Source: an uncultured Bacteroidales bacterium (GTDB taxonomy: Bacteria > Bacteroidota > Bacteroidia > Bacteroidales > Marinilabiliaceae). Taken from it: 64,000 nucleotides of DNA. A model generated the notes under the pieces. It was given only the letters and a program-made list of their open reading frames with translations, was not told the DNA's origin and did no database searches. This document shows, in pieces, positions 16,959-29,156 of this stretch; position 1 is the first letter of the stretch; each line of letters begins with the position of its first letter. The DNA is taken from assembly GCA_934717675.1 (NCBI GenBank), contig CAKUYZ010000006.1:1-64000 (forward strand). Direction: 5' to 3'. The translations under genes and the position numbers were made by a program.

Positions 16959-19340
16959 ATGAAAACAACCCAAAGGGCGGCAGCCCTCCGCCACGCGGCC
17001 GCGGCACTGACGGCGGCAACCCTCATAGCGTCGCAGCCCTCGTGCCGCGACGTGGACTATATTGTGCCAACCATTGAGGAGGAGACGGAAGACACCACCG
17101 GGGTGGTGGCCGACGTCTGCGGCCTATACCTGCTCAACGAGGGCAACATGGGCAGCAACAAGAGTTCGCTGGACTATCTGGACTTTGCCACCGGCACATA
17201 TTTCCGCAACATATACGCGGAGCGCAACCCAAACGTGGTGAAAGAGTTGGGCGACGTGGGCAACGACATCCAGATATACGGCTCGCGCCTCTACCTGGTA
17301 ATAAACTGCTCAAACAAAGTGGAGGTGCTGGACGCCCGCACGGGTGTGCGCATTGGGCAAGTGAACATCCCCAACTGCCGATACATCCGCTTCGCGGACG
17401 GCAAAGCCTACGTCTCTAGCTACGTGGGCCCTGTCTCGCTCAACAAAGGAGACGCAGTGAAAGGCGCCGTGTATCAGGTGGACACGGCCTCGCTCCAGAT
17501 AGAGGCCATATGCAGCGTGGGCTATCAGCCCGACGAGCTTGAGATTATGGACGACGGCAACATATACGTGGCCAACTCCGGCGGATATATGGTGCCGGAC
17601 TATGAGCGCACCGTGTCGGTGATAGACCGCGCCACGATGACGGAGGTGAGGCGCATTGACGTGGGCATAAACCTGCATCGGCTAAAAAAAGACAGCCACG
17701 GGCGACTGTGGGTCTCGTCTCGCGGCAATTATGAAGACGTGGCGTCAGACTTGTTCACCCTGGAGCGCGGGGCAGACGGGCAGATGCGGCTGGCCGACAC
17801 CATGCACATTGCCTGCTCCAACATGACGATATGCGGAGACTCCCTCTACCTCTACAGCGTGGAGTGGAGCAACTATGAGCAGCGCAACACGGTGACATAT
17901 GGCATCATAGACACCCGCACCAAGCGCATTGTGTCTCGCAACTTCATAACAGACGGCACAGAGGCCGACATCGAGATCCCGTACGGCATCGCCGTCCATC
18001 CCGTGAGCAAAGACATCTACGTCACCGACGCCAAGAACTACGTCTCGAGCGGCTGGCTGATATGCTATGACCGCCACGGCAAGCGCAAATGGCGCGTCCG
18101 CACGGGAGACATCCCGGCCCATATGGCCTTCTTGCGCACGCGCCCCTCTTTTGACATTCCCACCCCCGCGCCGCCGCAAGACACGACAGCCACCCCCCCC
18201 GACACGCCAACCGACACCGTGAGCGCCAACGCCACACTCCGCTCCCCGCGCCTGCAAAAAGCCCTTGTCGACGCCGGGCGCACCGCACGCGCCTACCTGT
18301 GGGAGAGAGAGAGGGCGGACGGCACGTATGAGGAAGTGTCACGTGGGCGGACGTGCATTGTGGTGCCATCGGCCGTGGGCGAGGTGACGCGCCTCCGCCT
18401 GAGCCTGACGACGTTGGACGGGCGGCAACAGGTCAAGACGTTTGCCGTGGTCGGCACCAGCGAGGCAGGGGCATACAGCCCCACCACGGCCATCTGCTAC
18501 GAGTATAGACCCGCGCCGGGGCAGTTCGTCAACATGCTGCCCAGGCATGACGAGGGCGACACGGGAGCCGACATGGCCGCCAAGGCCGGCGAATGCATGG
18601 CGAACGACGAGATAATAACCCTGGGCGCATATGGCGGCTACGTCACCTTCGGGTTCGACCACACCGTGGCCAACCGCCACGGGCAGAAAGACTTCCGCAT
18701 AAACGGCAACGCGTTCTACTCCGACCGTCCCGAATATGGGGCCAAGCTGGGCGGGAGTTGCGAGCCGGGCATCGTCATGGTGTCATTAGACGTGAACATG
18801 AACGGGTTGCCTGACGACCCGTGGTATGAGCTGGCCGGCAGCGCATACTCGTATCCCGACAGCTGCCTCCACGGCTACAAGATAACATATCACAGGCCCA
18901 CGGAACATACGCCCGAGCCAGACAAGCAGGCCTACGTGACCGACGCCAAATATATCCGCTGGACGGACAACCAGGGCGGCGAGGGCTACGTCAGGAAAAA
19001 CTCATACCACGCCCAAGACTACTACCCGGCCTGGATTGCGGAAGACGAGATGTCTTTCTCTGGCTCTAAGCTCCTCTCCACAGCCGTGGACGAAAGCGGG
19101 GTGGGGCGTTACTACGTCCTCTACTCTTTCGGGTTGGGATATGTGGACAACCACCCCAACACGAAAAAAGACCTCTGCAGCTTCGATATTGACTGGGCCG
19201 TAGACTCCGACGGCAACAGCGTCAGCCTCCCCGGCGTGGACTTCATAAGGGTCTACACGGGGCAGAACCAAGACTGCGGCTGGCTCGGCGAGACCAGCAC
19301 AGAGGTGGGCGCGGCGTTTGACCTGTCGCTGACAGACTAA
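16959..19340 (+). CDS. BtuG-like beta-propeller protein fused to a large C-terminal region
   Basis: This is a predicted lipoprotein of 793 residues (signal ending ASQPSC, Cys29). Residues about 50-395 form a YncE/DUF5074-type propeller: repeats such as YLLNEGNMGSNKSSLDY, GSRLYLVINCSNKVEVLDA, IMDDGNIYVANSGGY and IYVTDAKNYVSSGWL. The N-terminal half resembles BtuG, the high-affinity B12-binding partner of BtuB in Bacteroides. A Pro/Thr-rich linker (about 398-425) leads to a PKD/Ig-like segment (about 428-500). An approximately 290-residue C-terminal region follows that I do not recognise; it has DVNMNGLPDDPWYELAGS, which looks like a calcium-type DxNxNG loop. BtuG alone is about half this size, so this is a fusion. 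A role in B12 capture is inferred from similarity and operon position. Confidence 0.72.
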   Translation: MKTTQRAAALRHAAAALTAATLIASQPSCRDVDYIVPTIEEETEDTTGVVADVCGLYLLNEGNMGSNKSSLDYLDFATGTYFRNIYAERNPNVVKELGDVGNDIQIYGSRLYLVINCSNKVEVLDARTGVRIGQVNIPNCRYIRFADGKAYVSSYVGPVSLNKGDAVKGAVYQVDTASLQIEAICSVGYQPDELEIMDDGNIYVANSGGYMVPDYERTVSVIDRATMTEVRRIDVGINLHRLKKDSHGRLWVSSRGNYEDVASDLFTLERGADGQMRLADTMHIACSNMTICGDSLYLYSVEWSNYEQRNTVTYGIIDTRTKRIVSRNFITDGTEADIEIPYGIAVHPVSKDIYVTDAKNYVSSGWLICYDRHGKRKWRVRTGDIPAHMAFLRTRPSFDIPTPAPPQDTTATPPDTPTDTVSANATLRSPRLQKALVDAGRTARAYLWERERADGTYEEVSRGRTCIVVPSAVGEVTRLRLSLTTLDGRQQVKTFAVVGTSEAGAYSPTTAICYEYRPAPGQFVNMLPRHDEGDTGADMAAKAGECMANDEIITLGAYGGYVTFGFDHTVANRHGQKDFRINGNAFYSDRPEYGAKLGGSCEPGIVMVSLDVNMNGLPDDPWYELAGSAYSYPDSCLHGYKITYHRPTEHTPEPDKQAYVTDAKYIRWTDNQGGEGYVRKNSYHAQDYYPAWIAEDEMSFSGSKLLSTAVDESGVGRYYVLYSFGLGYVDNHPNTKKDLCSFDIDWAVDSDGNSVSLPGVDFIRVYTGQNQDCGWLGETSTEVGAAFDLSLTD

Positions 19341-19381
19341 TTGCTACCTTTTTTTTATAACTACTTGTAAAACAACATTTG

Positions 19382-20956
19382 ATGAAACGAAAACTTACAG
19401 CACTTTGGGTCGCGCTGTGCCTTGTCGGGAACGTGGCGGCGCAAAGCATCCCCGACTTCACAGACGGCTGCCTCATTGTCAACGAAGACTGGTTTGGCCA
19501 CAACAACAGCACGGTCAACCACTTGTCATCAGACGGCACGTTCACCTACCGCGTCATCCAGGCCGTCAACGGCAGCGACGTTCAGCTTGGCTGCACAGCC
19601 CCGATAGGCGTGATCTACGGAGACCGATTCTACGTGACCAGCAAGCAGCCCAAAGATGGCGGCGCAAGTGTGAGCGGCGGGCGGCTCTCTGTGTTCCACT
19701 GGCCGTCTCTCAAAATATTGAACAAGTTTGAGGAGCTGCCTGGCGGCGGCGATGGGCGCAGCTTCGTGGGCGTGGATGAGCACAAGGGCTACGTCTCCAC
19801 CTCTAACGGCATATGCGTGCTGAACCTGGACAATATGGCGTTCGAGAAAGTCATTGAGGGGACTGAGAACCCCAACACCGACAACTACGGCAGGCTGTAC
19901 TATGGGCAGAGCGGCGCCATGCTCCGCACAGAAGACGCCGTCTTGGCCTGCCACCAATCTGAGGGAATCCTGGTCATAGACCCCGTCACGGACAGGATCG
20001 TAAAGACCATCAGGCCAAGCGCCTACGACACCGAGGGGATGGTGCCCAGCACCCTGTGCCAGAGCAAAGACGGCTACATCTGGGCCAACGTGGCCTCCAC
20101 TGGGTTTATGGGCTCGTCGGCGCAGACCCTGCTGAAAATAGACCCGCGCACCTTCGACTTTGAGGAGATTGACCTGCCCGTGAGCGGTCCCAGCCAATCG
20201 TGGGGAGCCTGGACGCCCGACGGGCTCTGCGCCAGCGCACGGAACAATGTGATATACTGGATCGCCACCGAGTTCTTTCAAAGCAGCCAGATTTACAGGT
20301 ATGACATTGACACCGGCGCGACTGAGCTTTTCCTCGACTTCAGCGCCGAAGGCTGGCAAATTTACGGGGCGAGCTTCAGAGTGGACCCCGTGTCTGACGA
20401 CGCCTTCGTCTCGCTCTTCAAAGACTTCGGCAGCACGCGCTACGAGGTGCGCCGCTACACCAGCGGCGGCGAGCTCGCGGGGCAATACACCATGGAGAGA
20501 CACTACTGGTTCCCGTCCGTCTTCGTATTTCCGGACAACGCGTCGCCAGAGCCGCAGCCCGTGGAGCCGCAGAGCGTGACGGCCAACGGCGAGACGGCCA
20601 TAGACCTGGCTGGCATTGCCTACGACCCGGACAATTCGGACTTCTCCATGGTTAAGACCGTGGCAGACATAATGCCAGAGGGCGTGGTGGAGGCCACCGT
20701 GGCCGGAGGCAAGCTCCACATCCGCGGCATTGCCCAAGGCGAGGCCACAGTCACCATCCGCGTGTGCTCCAATGGCCGCACAGTGGACGTTCCCGTCACC
20801 ATCAACGTGGAGAAAGCCACGGCCATAAGCGCACCCGAGGCCGACGGAGGCGCTCCCGCTCAGCTATACGACCTTGCTGGCCGGCCCGTGAGCGGAGACC
20901 TGCGCTCACTGCCGCGCGGCATATACGTGGGCGAGGGGAAGAGGCTTGTGAAGTAG
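19382..20956 (+). CDS. DUF5074-type propeller protein with T9SS-like C-terminal tail
   Basis: This secreted protein has 524 residues. The ATG at 19382 is preferred to the TTG at 19379. The signal peptide ends NVAAQS with no lipobox Cys. Residues about 25-390 form a propeller (CLIVNEDWFGHNNSTVNHL, GDRFYVTSKQPKDGG, GILVIDPVTDRIVKTI). A short Ig-like domain follows (about 400-480). The final 45 residues include YDLAGRPVSGDLRSLPRG and a closing IYVGEGKRLVK, the pattern of type IX secretion C-terminal sorting domains. It lies 41 bases after the preceding operon gene with no terminator between, so it is probably co-transcribed. A B12-binding role is inferred only from family and position. Confidence 0.72.
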   Translation: MKRKLTALWVALCLVGNVAAQSIPDFTDGCLIVNEDWFGHNNSTVNHLSSDGTFTYRVIQAVNGSDVQLGCTAPIGVIYGDRFYVTSKQPKDGGASVSGGRLSVFHWPSLKILNKFEELPGGGDGRSFVGVDEHKGYVSTSNGICVLNLDNMAFEKVIEGTENPNTDNYGRLYYGQSGAMLRTEDAVLACHQSEGILVIDPVTDRIVKTIRPSAYDTEGMVPSTLCQSKDGYIWANVASTGFMGSSAQTLLKIDPRTFDFEEIDLPVSGPSQSWGAWTPDGLCASARNNVIYWIATEFFQSSQIYRYDIDTGATELFLDFSAEGWQIYGASFRVDPVSDDAFVSLFKDFGSTRYEVRRYTSGGELAGQYTMERHYWFPSVFVFPDNASPEPQPVEPQSVTANGETAIDLAGIAYDPDNSDFSMVKTVADIMPEGVVEATVAGGKLHIRGIAQGEATVTIRVCSNGRTVDVPVTINVEKATAISAPEADGGAPAQLYDLAGRPVSGDLRSLPRGIYVGEGKRLVK

Positions 20957-20983
20957 GCGCCGGGATCGCTCGAAACAGCCACC

Positions 20984-21030
20984 AGCCGCCTGTCGGGGAG
21001 TGCGTAAAACTCCCCGACAGGCGGCTTCTC
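20984..21030 (+). terminator. Strong terminator ending the B12 uptake operon
   Basis: An 18-bp perfect stem (20984-21001 with 21009-21026) has a 7-base loop and is followed by TCTCTTAT. It separates the uptake operon from metH, which then needs its own promoter. Confidence 0.88.
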
Positions 21031-21088
21031 TTATGGCAAAATGACGGGCAAACTTGCGGATTGCGGCTCACTTGTGGCACAAACTACC

Positions 21089-21096
21089 TATCTTTG
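21089..21096 (+). promoter_or_regulatory. -7 box upstream of metH
   Basis: TATCTTTG matches the Bacteroidota consensus exactly, 32 bases before the metH ATG and downstream of the terminator. No second B12 riboswitch is present between them. Confidence 0.6.
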
Positions 21097-21128
21097 CCGC
21101 TTCAGAAGAAAAAACAACCATCTTCACG

Positions 21129-24779
<3,651 letters not shown>

Positions 24780-24795
24780 TTGGGGCGAAGAGCAG

Positions 24796-24836
24796 GCGTG
24801 GCACCAATGACATAAGACCATTGGCGCCACGCTTTT
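24796..24836 (+). terminator. Terminator after metH
   Basis: A 14-bp stem with one mismatch (24796-24809 with 24819-24832) is followed by TTTT. The minus-strand nuclease gene ends 15 bases further on, so it may serve both strands. Confidence 0.75.
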
Positions 24837-24850
24837 GCGTCATTTAGGGG

Positions 24851-25789
24851 CTAGACCTTTTTTATCGCCTCCACCGCCTCTCGTCCCATCCCCGTGTAGG
24901 CCATGACCTTCTCCACAGTCTCGCCAGCCCCCAGCATCATTTTGGCTATGCTCGCCTTGGCGTTCGCCTCACCCTCTTCTTTGCCCTCTCTTATTCCCTC
25001 AGCCTTGCCCTCTCTTATTCCCTCCTCCTTGCCATCCATCTTGCCCTCCTCATAGCCACGGCGGCTGCCGATCTGGGTGGCCTCCGAGATGAGGGTGCGC
25101 TCCGACCGGACGGCATCCCAGAAGTCGTCATAGGCCAGGAGCTCGCCCTTGGTGAACGAGGCCATACGGACCACGCCGAGCGCCTTACTTATCAGAGGGT
25201 TACCCTCCAGCTCCTCCGGAGCCTCGGTCGTGTCCTCGTTTATCTCCGTCAGGAAACGGAGCCACAGCACGGCCATGCGCTTCTCCGTGGAGCTCGTGGG
25301 GTGGAACTTCGGCAGCTCGACGAACGTCATGTGGATGCCGTCTAGGCGCTTGTCTGAGTGGCGCTCGTGGGAGATGCTGTAGTTGTGGATGCACTCGCCA
25401 GGGAGGTCGGGGAGGAAGACTCCGTCCACCAGGCAGAGGGCGTAGACCGGCTGGAGGACGTTGTACTCGTAGCTTCTGTCCAACTGGCGGACGAAGGCCT
25501 TAGACGTGTTGAAAAGCACGCGCTTCATGAAGGCGGGGGTCCACACAGTCTGCATCTCTACCAGGAACTGGCGGCCTGACTTGTCCGCGCAACGGACGTC
25601 GACGATGCTGTTCCGAGCCAGGGGGATGTCGGGGACGAGCTCCGGTGTCAGGTACTCCACGCTGGCCACCTCGCAGCCCGCGGGCAGCGGCACCAGGGCG
25701 TTTATCAGGCTTATGACCAGGTCTTTGTGCTCGCCGAAGATGCGCTTGAATGTCAAGTCCGCTTTCGGGTCCAGGTATCTCTCTTTCAT
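24851..25789 (-). CDS. Rpn-family PD-(D/E)XK nuclease / putative transposase
   Basis: This 312-residue protein belongs to the PD-(D/E)XK nuclease family often annotated as Rpn or putative transposase. It starts at ATG 25789 (MKERYLDPKADLTFKRIFG, the hallmark beginning). The core is NSIVDVRCADKSGRQFLVEMQ, giving the Asp...Glu-x-Gln catalytic set. The C-terminal third contains tandem repeats of an 8-residue unit (GKEEGIRE, GKAEGIRE and variants) encoded by direct DNA repeats at 24981-25000 and 25005-25024. Members are mobile-element-like or phage-defence genes. No inverted repeats flank it, and it stands alone behind its own promoter. Confidence 0.85.
   Translation of the reverse strand: MKERYLDPKADLTFKRIFGEHKDLVISLINALVPLPAGCEVASVEYLTPELVPDIPLARNSIVDVRCADKSGRQFLVEMQTVWTPAFMKRVLFNTSKAFVRQLDRSYEYNVLQPVYALCLVDGVFLPDLPGECIHNYSISHERHSDKRLDGIHMTFVELPKFHPTSSTEKRMAVLWLRFLTEINEDTTEAPEELEGNPLISKALGVVRMASFTKGELLAYDDFWDAVRSERTLISEATQIGSRRGYEEGKMDGKEEGIREGKAEGIREGKEEGEANAKASIAKMMLGAGETVEKVMAYTGMGREAVEAIKKV
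24981..25024. repeat. Direct 20-base repeat, 24-base period
   Basis: Two identical 20-base copies (24981-25000 and 25005-25024) lie inside the nuclease gene and encode the repeated Gly-Lys-x-Glu-Gly-Ile-Arg-Glu unit. A gain or loss of one unit would keep the reading frame. Confidence 0.85.
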
Positions 25790-25808
25790 ATGGATGGGGC
25801 GTTTGAGA

Positions 25809-25816
25809 CAAATATA
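25809..25816 (-). promoter_or_regulatory. -7 box of the Rpn-family gene
   Basis: The minus strand reads TATATTTG, an exact consensus match, 20 bases upstream of the ATG, giving a very short leader. Confidence 0.55.
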
Positions 25817-25918
25817 GCTATTTTCAAGTTGTTGGCGGCGTTCGCCCTGCGCTTGGAGCCTAGAGGGCACCCCTCGGCATAGGCACGAATTTAAATTAGG
25901 ATTTCGCAATAATTGAAT

Positions 25919-25926
25919 TATATTTG
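25919..25926 (+). promoter_or_regulatory. -7 box of the HU-SPOR gene
   Basis: TATATTTG lies about 110 bases upstream of the ATG at 26035 in an AT-rich stretch. A short hairpin-like sequence shared with the rpsP upstream region sits 38 bases before it (25867-25880). Confidence 0.5.
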
Positions 25927-26034
25927 CAATCACAGCCCTGTACACGCCTGCCGCACGTCTCTTTGCGTCATGGCAATGGCCGCCAATGCCACACGTCATG
26001 CTGCGGTGGGCTGCGTCTGGAGTATTAATTTCTC

Positions 26035-26988
26035 ATGGATCAATACATCAAGAAGCTGCTCTCGGCAGAGCCGAGGGTCATAATCCCGCAGTTTGGCAGC
26101 ATTCAGGCCCTGCGGGAAGACACCGTGTCGCTCTCTTTCAACCAATACCTCAATTTCGACGATGGCAAGCTCGCGGCGGAGATTCAAAAAGACTCGGGCG
26201 TGAGCGAAGAGGAGGCTCAGCGAATGATCCGCGACGCGGTGGACTCGTACAACAACCAGCTGCAAGACGGCCAGACCGTCACCATGGCAGGAATAGGCAC
26301 GTTCCACAGCGATGGGGAAGGTCACGTGATCTTTGAGCAAGACCCGAACTACACAGATGACGCACCCGCTGAGCAGCCAACCACTCCTCCAACAACTCCG
26401 CAGCCCGTTGCGGAAGAGCCCGCCGAAGCCCCGTTTCCGAAACCTGAACCCGAGGCGGACATCCCTCAAGGAGATAAAAAAAGCCACAAAGGCCTGTGGG
26501 TCACAGTGGCCATTGTGCTTCTGCTCATCATAATATGGCTGCTACTCTTCGTCTTGTTCAAAGACAATGCGGTATACAAGTTCTTCTGCGGCCCCAAGGC
26601 TCCCGCCACAGAACAGGTGCAACCAGCCCCTGCGCCAGCCAAGGCCGACACCACAGCCAAGAGCGAGCCTGAGACGAAGGCTGACGCCGCCGTCAAGGAG
26701 GCCAAGCCCGCCGCCAAGGCGCAACCCACGGCGGCTCAGCCTCTCAAGAAGAGATATAACATCATTGTGGGCAGCTACAAAGACGAGCAAGCCGCCCTGC
26801 GACGTGTGGAAGACCTGAAGAGCAAAGGTTTCTCCGAAGCCTTTGTAGGAATGCGCAAAGACCACTTCGTGGCGGTTCTTGCCGACTTCGGCAGCATATC
26901 TGAGGCCGAGAGAGTGCAAGAGCAAATAGTGGACGGTCCCTACCACATTGAGAGCTGGATAACCAACTCAGGCGAGTACGGCCGATAA
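26035..26988 (+). CDS. HU-like DNA-binding domain / transmembrane / SPOR fusion protein
   Basis: This 317-residue protein has three parts. Residues 1-100 resemble the HU-CCDC81 domain of Bacteroidota (VIIPQFGSIQA, MAGIGTFHSDGEGHVIFEQDP). A Pro/Glu-rich linker leads to one strongly hydrophobic helix at about 157-179 (LWVTVAIVLLLIIIW). After a Lys/Ala/Pro-rich stretch, a C-terminal SPOR domain (about 238-312, YNIIVGSYKDEQAALRRVEDL) would bind denuded peptidoglycan. The topology implies a cytoplasmic DNA- or protein-binding head linked to septal peptidoglycan, so a link between chromosome and division site is possible. It is followed by a terminator, then dnaG. Confidence 0.88.
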   Translation: MDQYIKKLLSAEPRVIIPQFGSIQALREDTVSLSFNQYLNFDDGKLAAEIQKDSGVSEEEAQRMIRDAVDSYNNQLQDGQTVTMAGIGTFHSDGEGHVIFEQDPNYTDDAPAEQPTTPPTTPQPVAEEPAEAPFPKPEPEADIPQGDKKSHKGLWVTVAIVLLLIIIWLLLFVLFKDNAVYKFFCGPKAPATEQVQPAPAPAKADTTAKSEPETKADAAVKEAKPAAKAQPTAAQPLKKRYNIIVGSYKDEQAALRRVEDLKSKGFSEAFVGMRKDHFVAVLADFGSISEAERVQEQIVDGPYHIESWITNSGEYGR

Positions 26989-27013
26989 GACCGCCACCGC
27001 ACGCCCACGACAC

Positions 27014-27056
27014 AGAGCCGCCCGCCAGCCCCAATGGCGAAGGCGGCTCTCTTTTT
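27014..27056 (+). terminator. Terminator after the HU-SPOR gene
   Basis: A 9-bp stem AGAGCCGCC/GGCGGCTCT (27014-27022 with 27042-27050) is extended inside by CGCCA/TGGCG and followed by CTTTTT. Confidence 0.85.
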
Positions 27057-27089
27057 GGGCAAAAATAAGGACACCTAAGGCTCACGGCC

Positions 27090-29156
27090 ATGATCTCGCC
27101 ACTCATAAAAGAACAGATAATAGAGACGGCCAATGACAACATCGTGAGTGTCATTGGAGACTACGTCAAACTGACCAAGCGCGGCAGCAGTTACGTGGGT
27201 TGTTGCCCTTTCCACAGCGAGAAGACCCCCTCGTTCAGCGTGTCGCAGGCCAAGGGGTTCTACCACTGCTTCGGCTGCCACAAGAGCGGCAACGCGGTGG
27301 GCTTCGTAATGGAGCTTGAGAAGATGTCTTTCCCCGACGCGCTGCGCTACCTGGGCAAAAGGTTTGGCATAAGCGTGCCGGAAGAGGAGGCCACGCCAGA
27401 AGAGACGCGCGCCGCAAGGGAGAGAGACGCGCTTTTCGCCGTGATGGAATACGCCACGCGGCGGTTCGAGGCCAACCTGCGAGACACTGACGAAGGCCAG
27501 GCCCTGGGCATGACCTATTGGCGAAGCCGCGGCTTCCGCGATGACACCATAGCCGCCTTTCGGCTCGGCTACTCGCTCAACCTGCGCGACGGCCTGATGG
27601 CCAAAGCCTTGGCAGACGGATATAAGGAGGAGGCTCTGATAAAGACGGGCCTCATATCGGCAAAGGCGGAGACGGGCTACAAGCATGACTATTTCCGCGG
27701 CCGAGTCATGTTCCCCATTCAAAACACGTCGGGCAAGGTCATTGGGTTCGGAGGCCGGGTGCTGGATGCCGCGACGAAGGGCGTCAGCATGAAATACCTC
27801 AACACGCCCGAGACGGAACTCTACAATAAGCGCGACACGCTCTACGGCATATACCAAGCCAGGTCCGAGATCGGGAGGCAAGACAAATGTTACCTTGTTG
27901 AGGGATATACCGACGTCATAGCCATGCATCAGAGCGGCATAGCGAATGTGGTGGCATCGTCAGGCACTGCGCTGACGTCTAGTCAGATAAAGCTCATAAA
28001 GAGGTATACCGACAACGTCACCGTGCTCTATGACGGAGACTCGGCCGGAATCCACGCCTCGCTCCGCGGCATAGACATGATCCTCCACGAGGGCATGAAC
28101 GTCAGGGTCTTGCTGCTGCCAGACGGAGACGACCCCGACTCTTTCTCCCGCAAACACTCCGCCGACGATTTCATAGCCTACGTCAAGGAGCACGAGGTGG
28201 ACTTCATCACCTATGAGGCGCAAACACTCATGGCCGACGCGGGAGGCGACCCGCTGAAAAAGGCAGAGGCCACGCACACCATCATAGCCTCCATCGCCGA
28301 GGTGCAGGATCAGATAAAGCGCGAATTTTTCGTCAAGGAGTGCTCCCGCTCCATGGGTGTGAGCGAAGCCACGCTATACGGCGCGCTCCAAAAACGCATG
28401 GTGGACAACGCCACGCAACTGCGAGACAGAGACGTGGCCGAGCAACGCCGCCGGCAATATGCCGAGCAACTGGCAGCCGAGAGGGCAGCCCAACAGCCCG
28501 ACGCCAACCTGCCGCCCGACTTGTCGCCATCAGAGGTGGCGATGCTCCAAAGCCAGGGCCTGGCCACAACGGCTCCAAAGCCCCAACCGCAGCCAAAATC
28601 CGAAGAAGCCGCGCAGCCGCAGGAGACGGAGATGAGGGAGGTGATGCGCTTCTTCGTCACCTACACTCAGTGCAAGATGGAAGAGACGGAAGGCAAGCCA
28701 ACCGTGGCGCAATATATCATTGAAGCACTAGACGCCGACCAAATAACGAGCCAAGACCCTATATTGCGCAAGATAATTGACGAGTACCGCAACGCGGCCG
28801 ACCCGTCGGCCATCAATGAGAGGCACTACATTGACATGGACGATGCCGGCGTGGCCAGCTTCGTGGCGAACGCTGTGGGCGGCAGACAGCACCTGAGCAA
28901 GATTCACAGCAAATATTCAGTCGTGAAAGACGAGGGCGAAATGCTTGACACTCTGGTACCCAGGGCCGTTGACGAATTGCGCATGCGCGTCTTGACGCAG
29001 ATGATAGACGCGCTGATGGCGAAGCTCAACGCCTCGGTGGAGGCAGGTGCGCCAGAAGAGGAGATTGAGGACGTGATGAGACAACTGGCCGACCTCAATA
29101 AGGTTAAGCGATCTTTCTCCGTCAATCGGCTTGGCGAGCGCGCAATAATCAAATGA
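27090..29156 (+). CDS. dnaG: DNA primase
   Basis: This enzyme makes RNA primers for replication; 688 residues. The N-terminal zinc ribbon has Cys39, His42, Cys60 and Cys63 (CPFHSEKTPSF, FYHCFGCHKSG). The TOPRIM core shows LVEGYTDVIAMHQSG near 270 and VLYDGDSAGIHAS near 313, with the acidic residues for metal binding. The C-terminal helicase-binding region (about 440-688) contains a Pro/Gln-rich linker around 465-510. ATG 27090 gives MISPLIKEQI, a normal primase start. The stop overlaps the next gene as ATGA. Confidence 0.96.
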   Translation: MISPLIKEQIIETANDNIVSVIGDYVKLTKRGSSYVGCCPFHSEKTPSFSVSQAKGFYHCFGCHKSGNAVGFVMELEKMSFPDALRYLGKRFGISVPEEEATPEETRAARERDALFAVMEYATRRFEANLRDTDEGQALGMTYWRSRGFRDDTIAAFRLGYSLNLRDGLMAKALADGYKEEALIKTGLISAKAETGYKHDYFRGRVMFPIQNTSGKVIGFGGRVLDAATKGVSMKYLNTPETELYNKRDTLYGIYQARSEIGRQDKCYLVEGYTDVIAMHQSGIANVVASSGTALTSSQIKLIKRYTDNVTVLYDGDSAGIHASLRGIDMILHEGMNVRVLLLPDGDDPDSFSRKHSADDFIAYVKEHEVDFITYEAQTLMADAGGDPLKKAEATHTIIASIAEVQDQIKREFFVKECSRSMGVSEATLYGALQKRMVDNATQLRDRDVAEQRRRQYAEQLAAERAAQQPDANLPPDLSPSEVAMLQSQGLATTAPKPQPQPKSEEAAQPQETEMREVMRFFVTYTQCKMEETEGKPTVAQYIIEALDADQITSQDPILRKIIDEYRNAADPSAINERHYIDMDDAGVASFVANAVGGRQHLSKIHSKYSVVKDEGEMLDTLVPRAVDELRMRVLTQMIDALMAKLNASVEAGAPEEEIEDVMRQLADLNKVKRSFSVNRLGERAIIK

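Noticed and set aside
20957..21128. Second cobalamin riboswitch upstream of metH
   Set aside because: The interval holds only a terminator and a promoter; no B12 box or aptamer core motif is present.
24981..25050. Short CRISPR-like repeat array
   Set aside because: The repeats are adjacent, 24 bases apart, in frame within a nuclease gene, and have no spacers.
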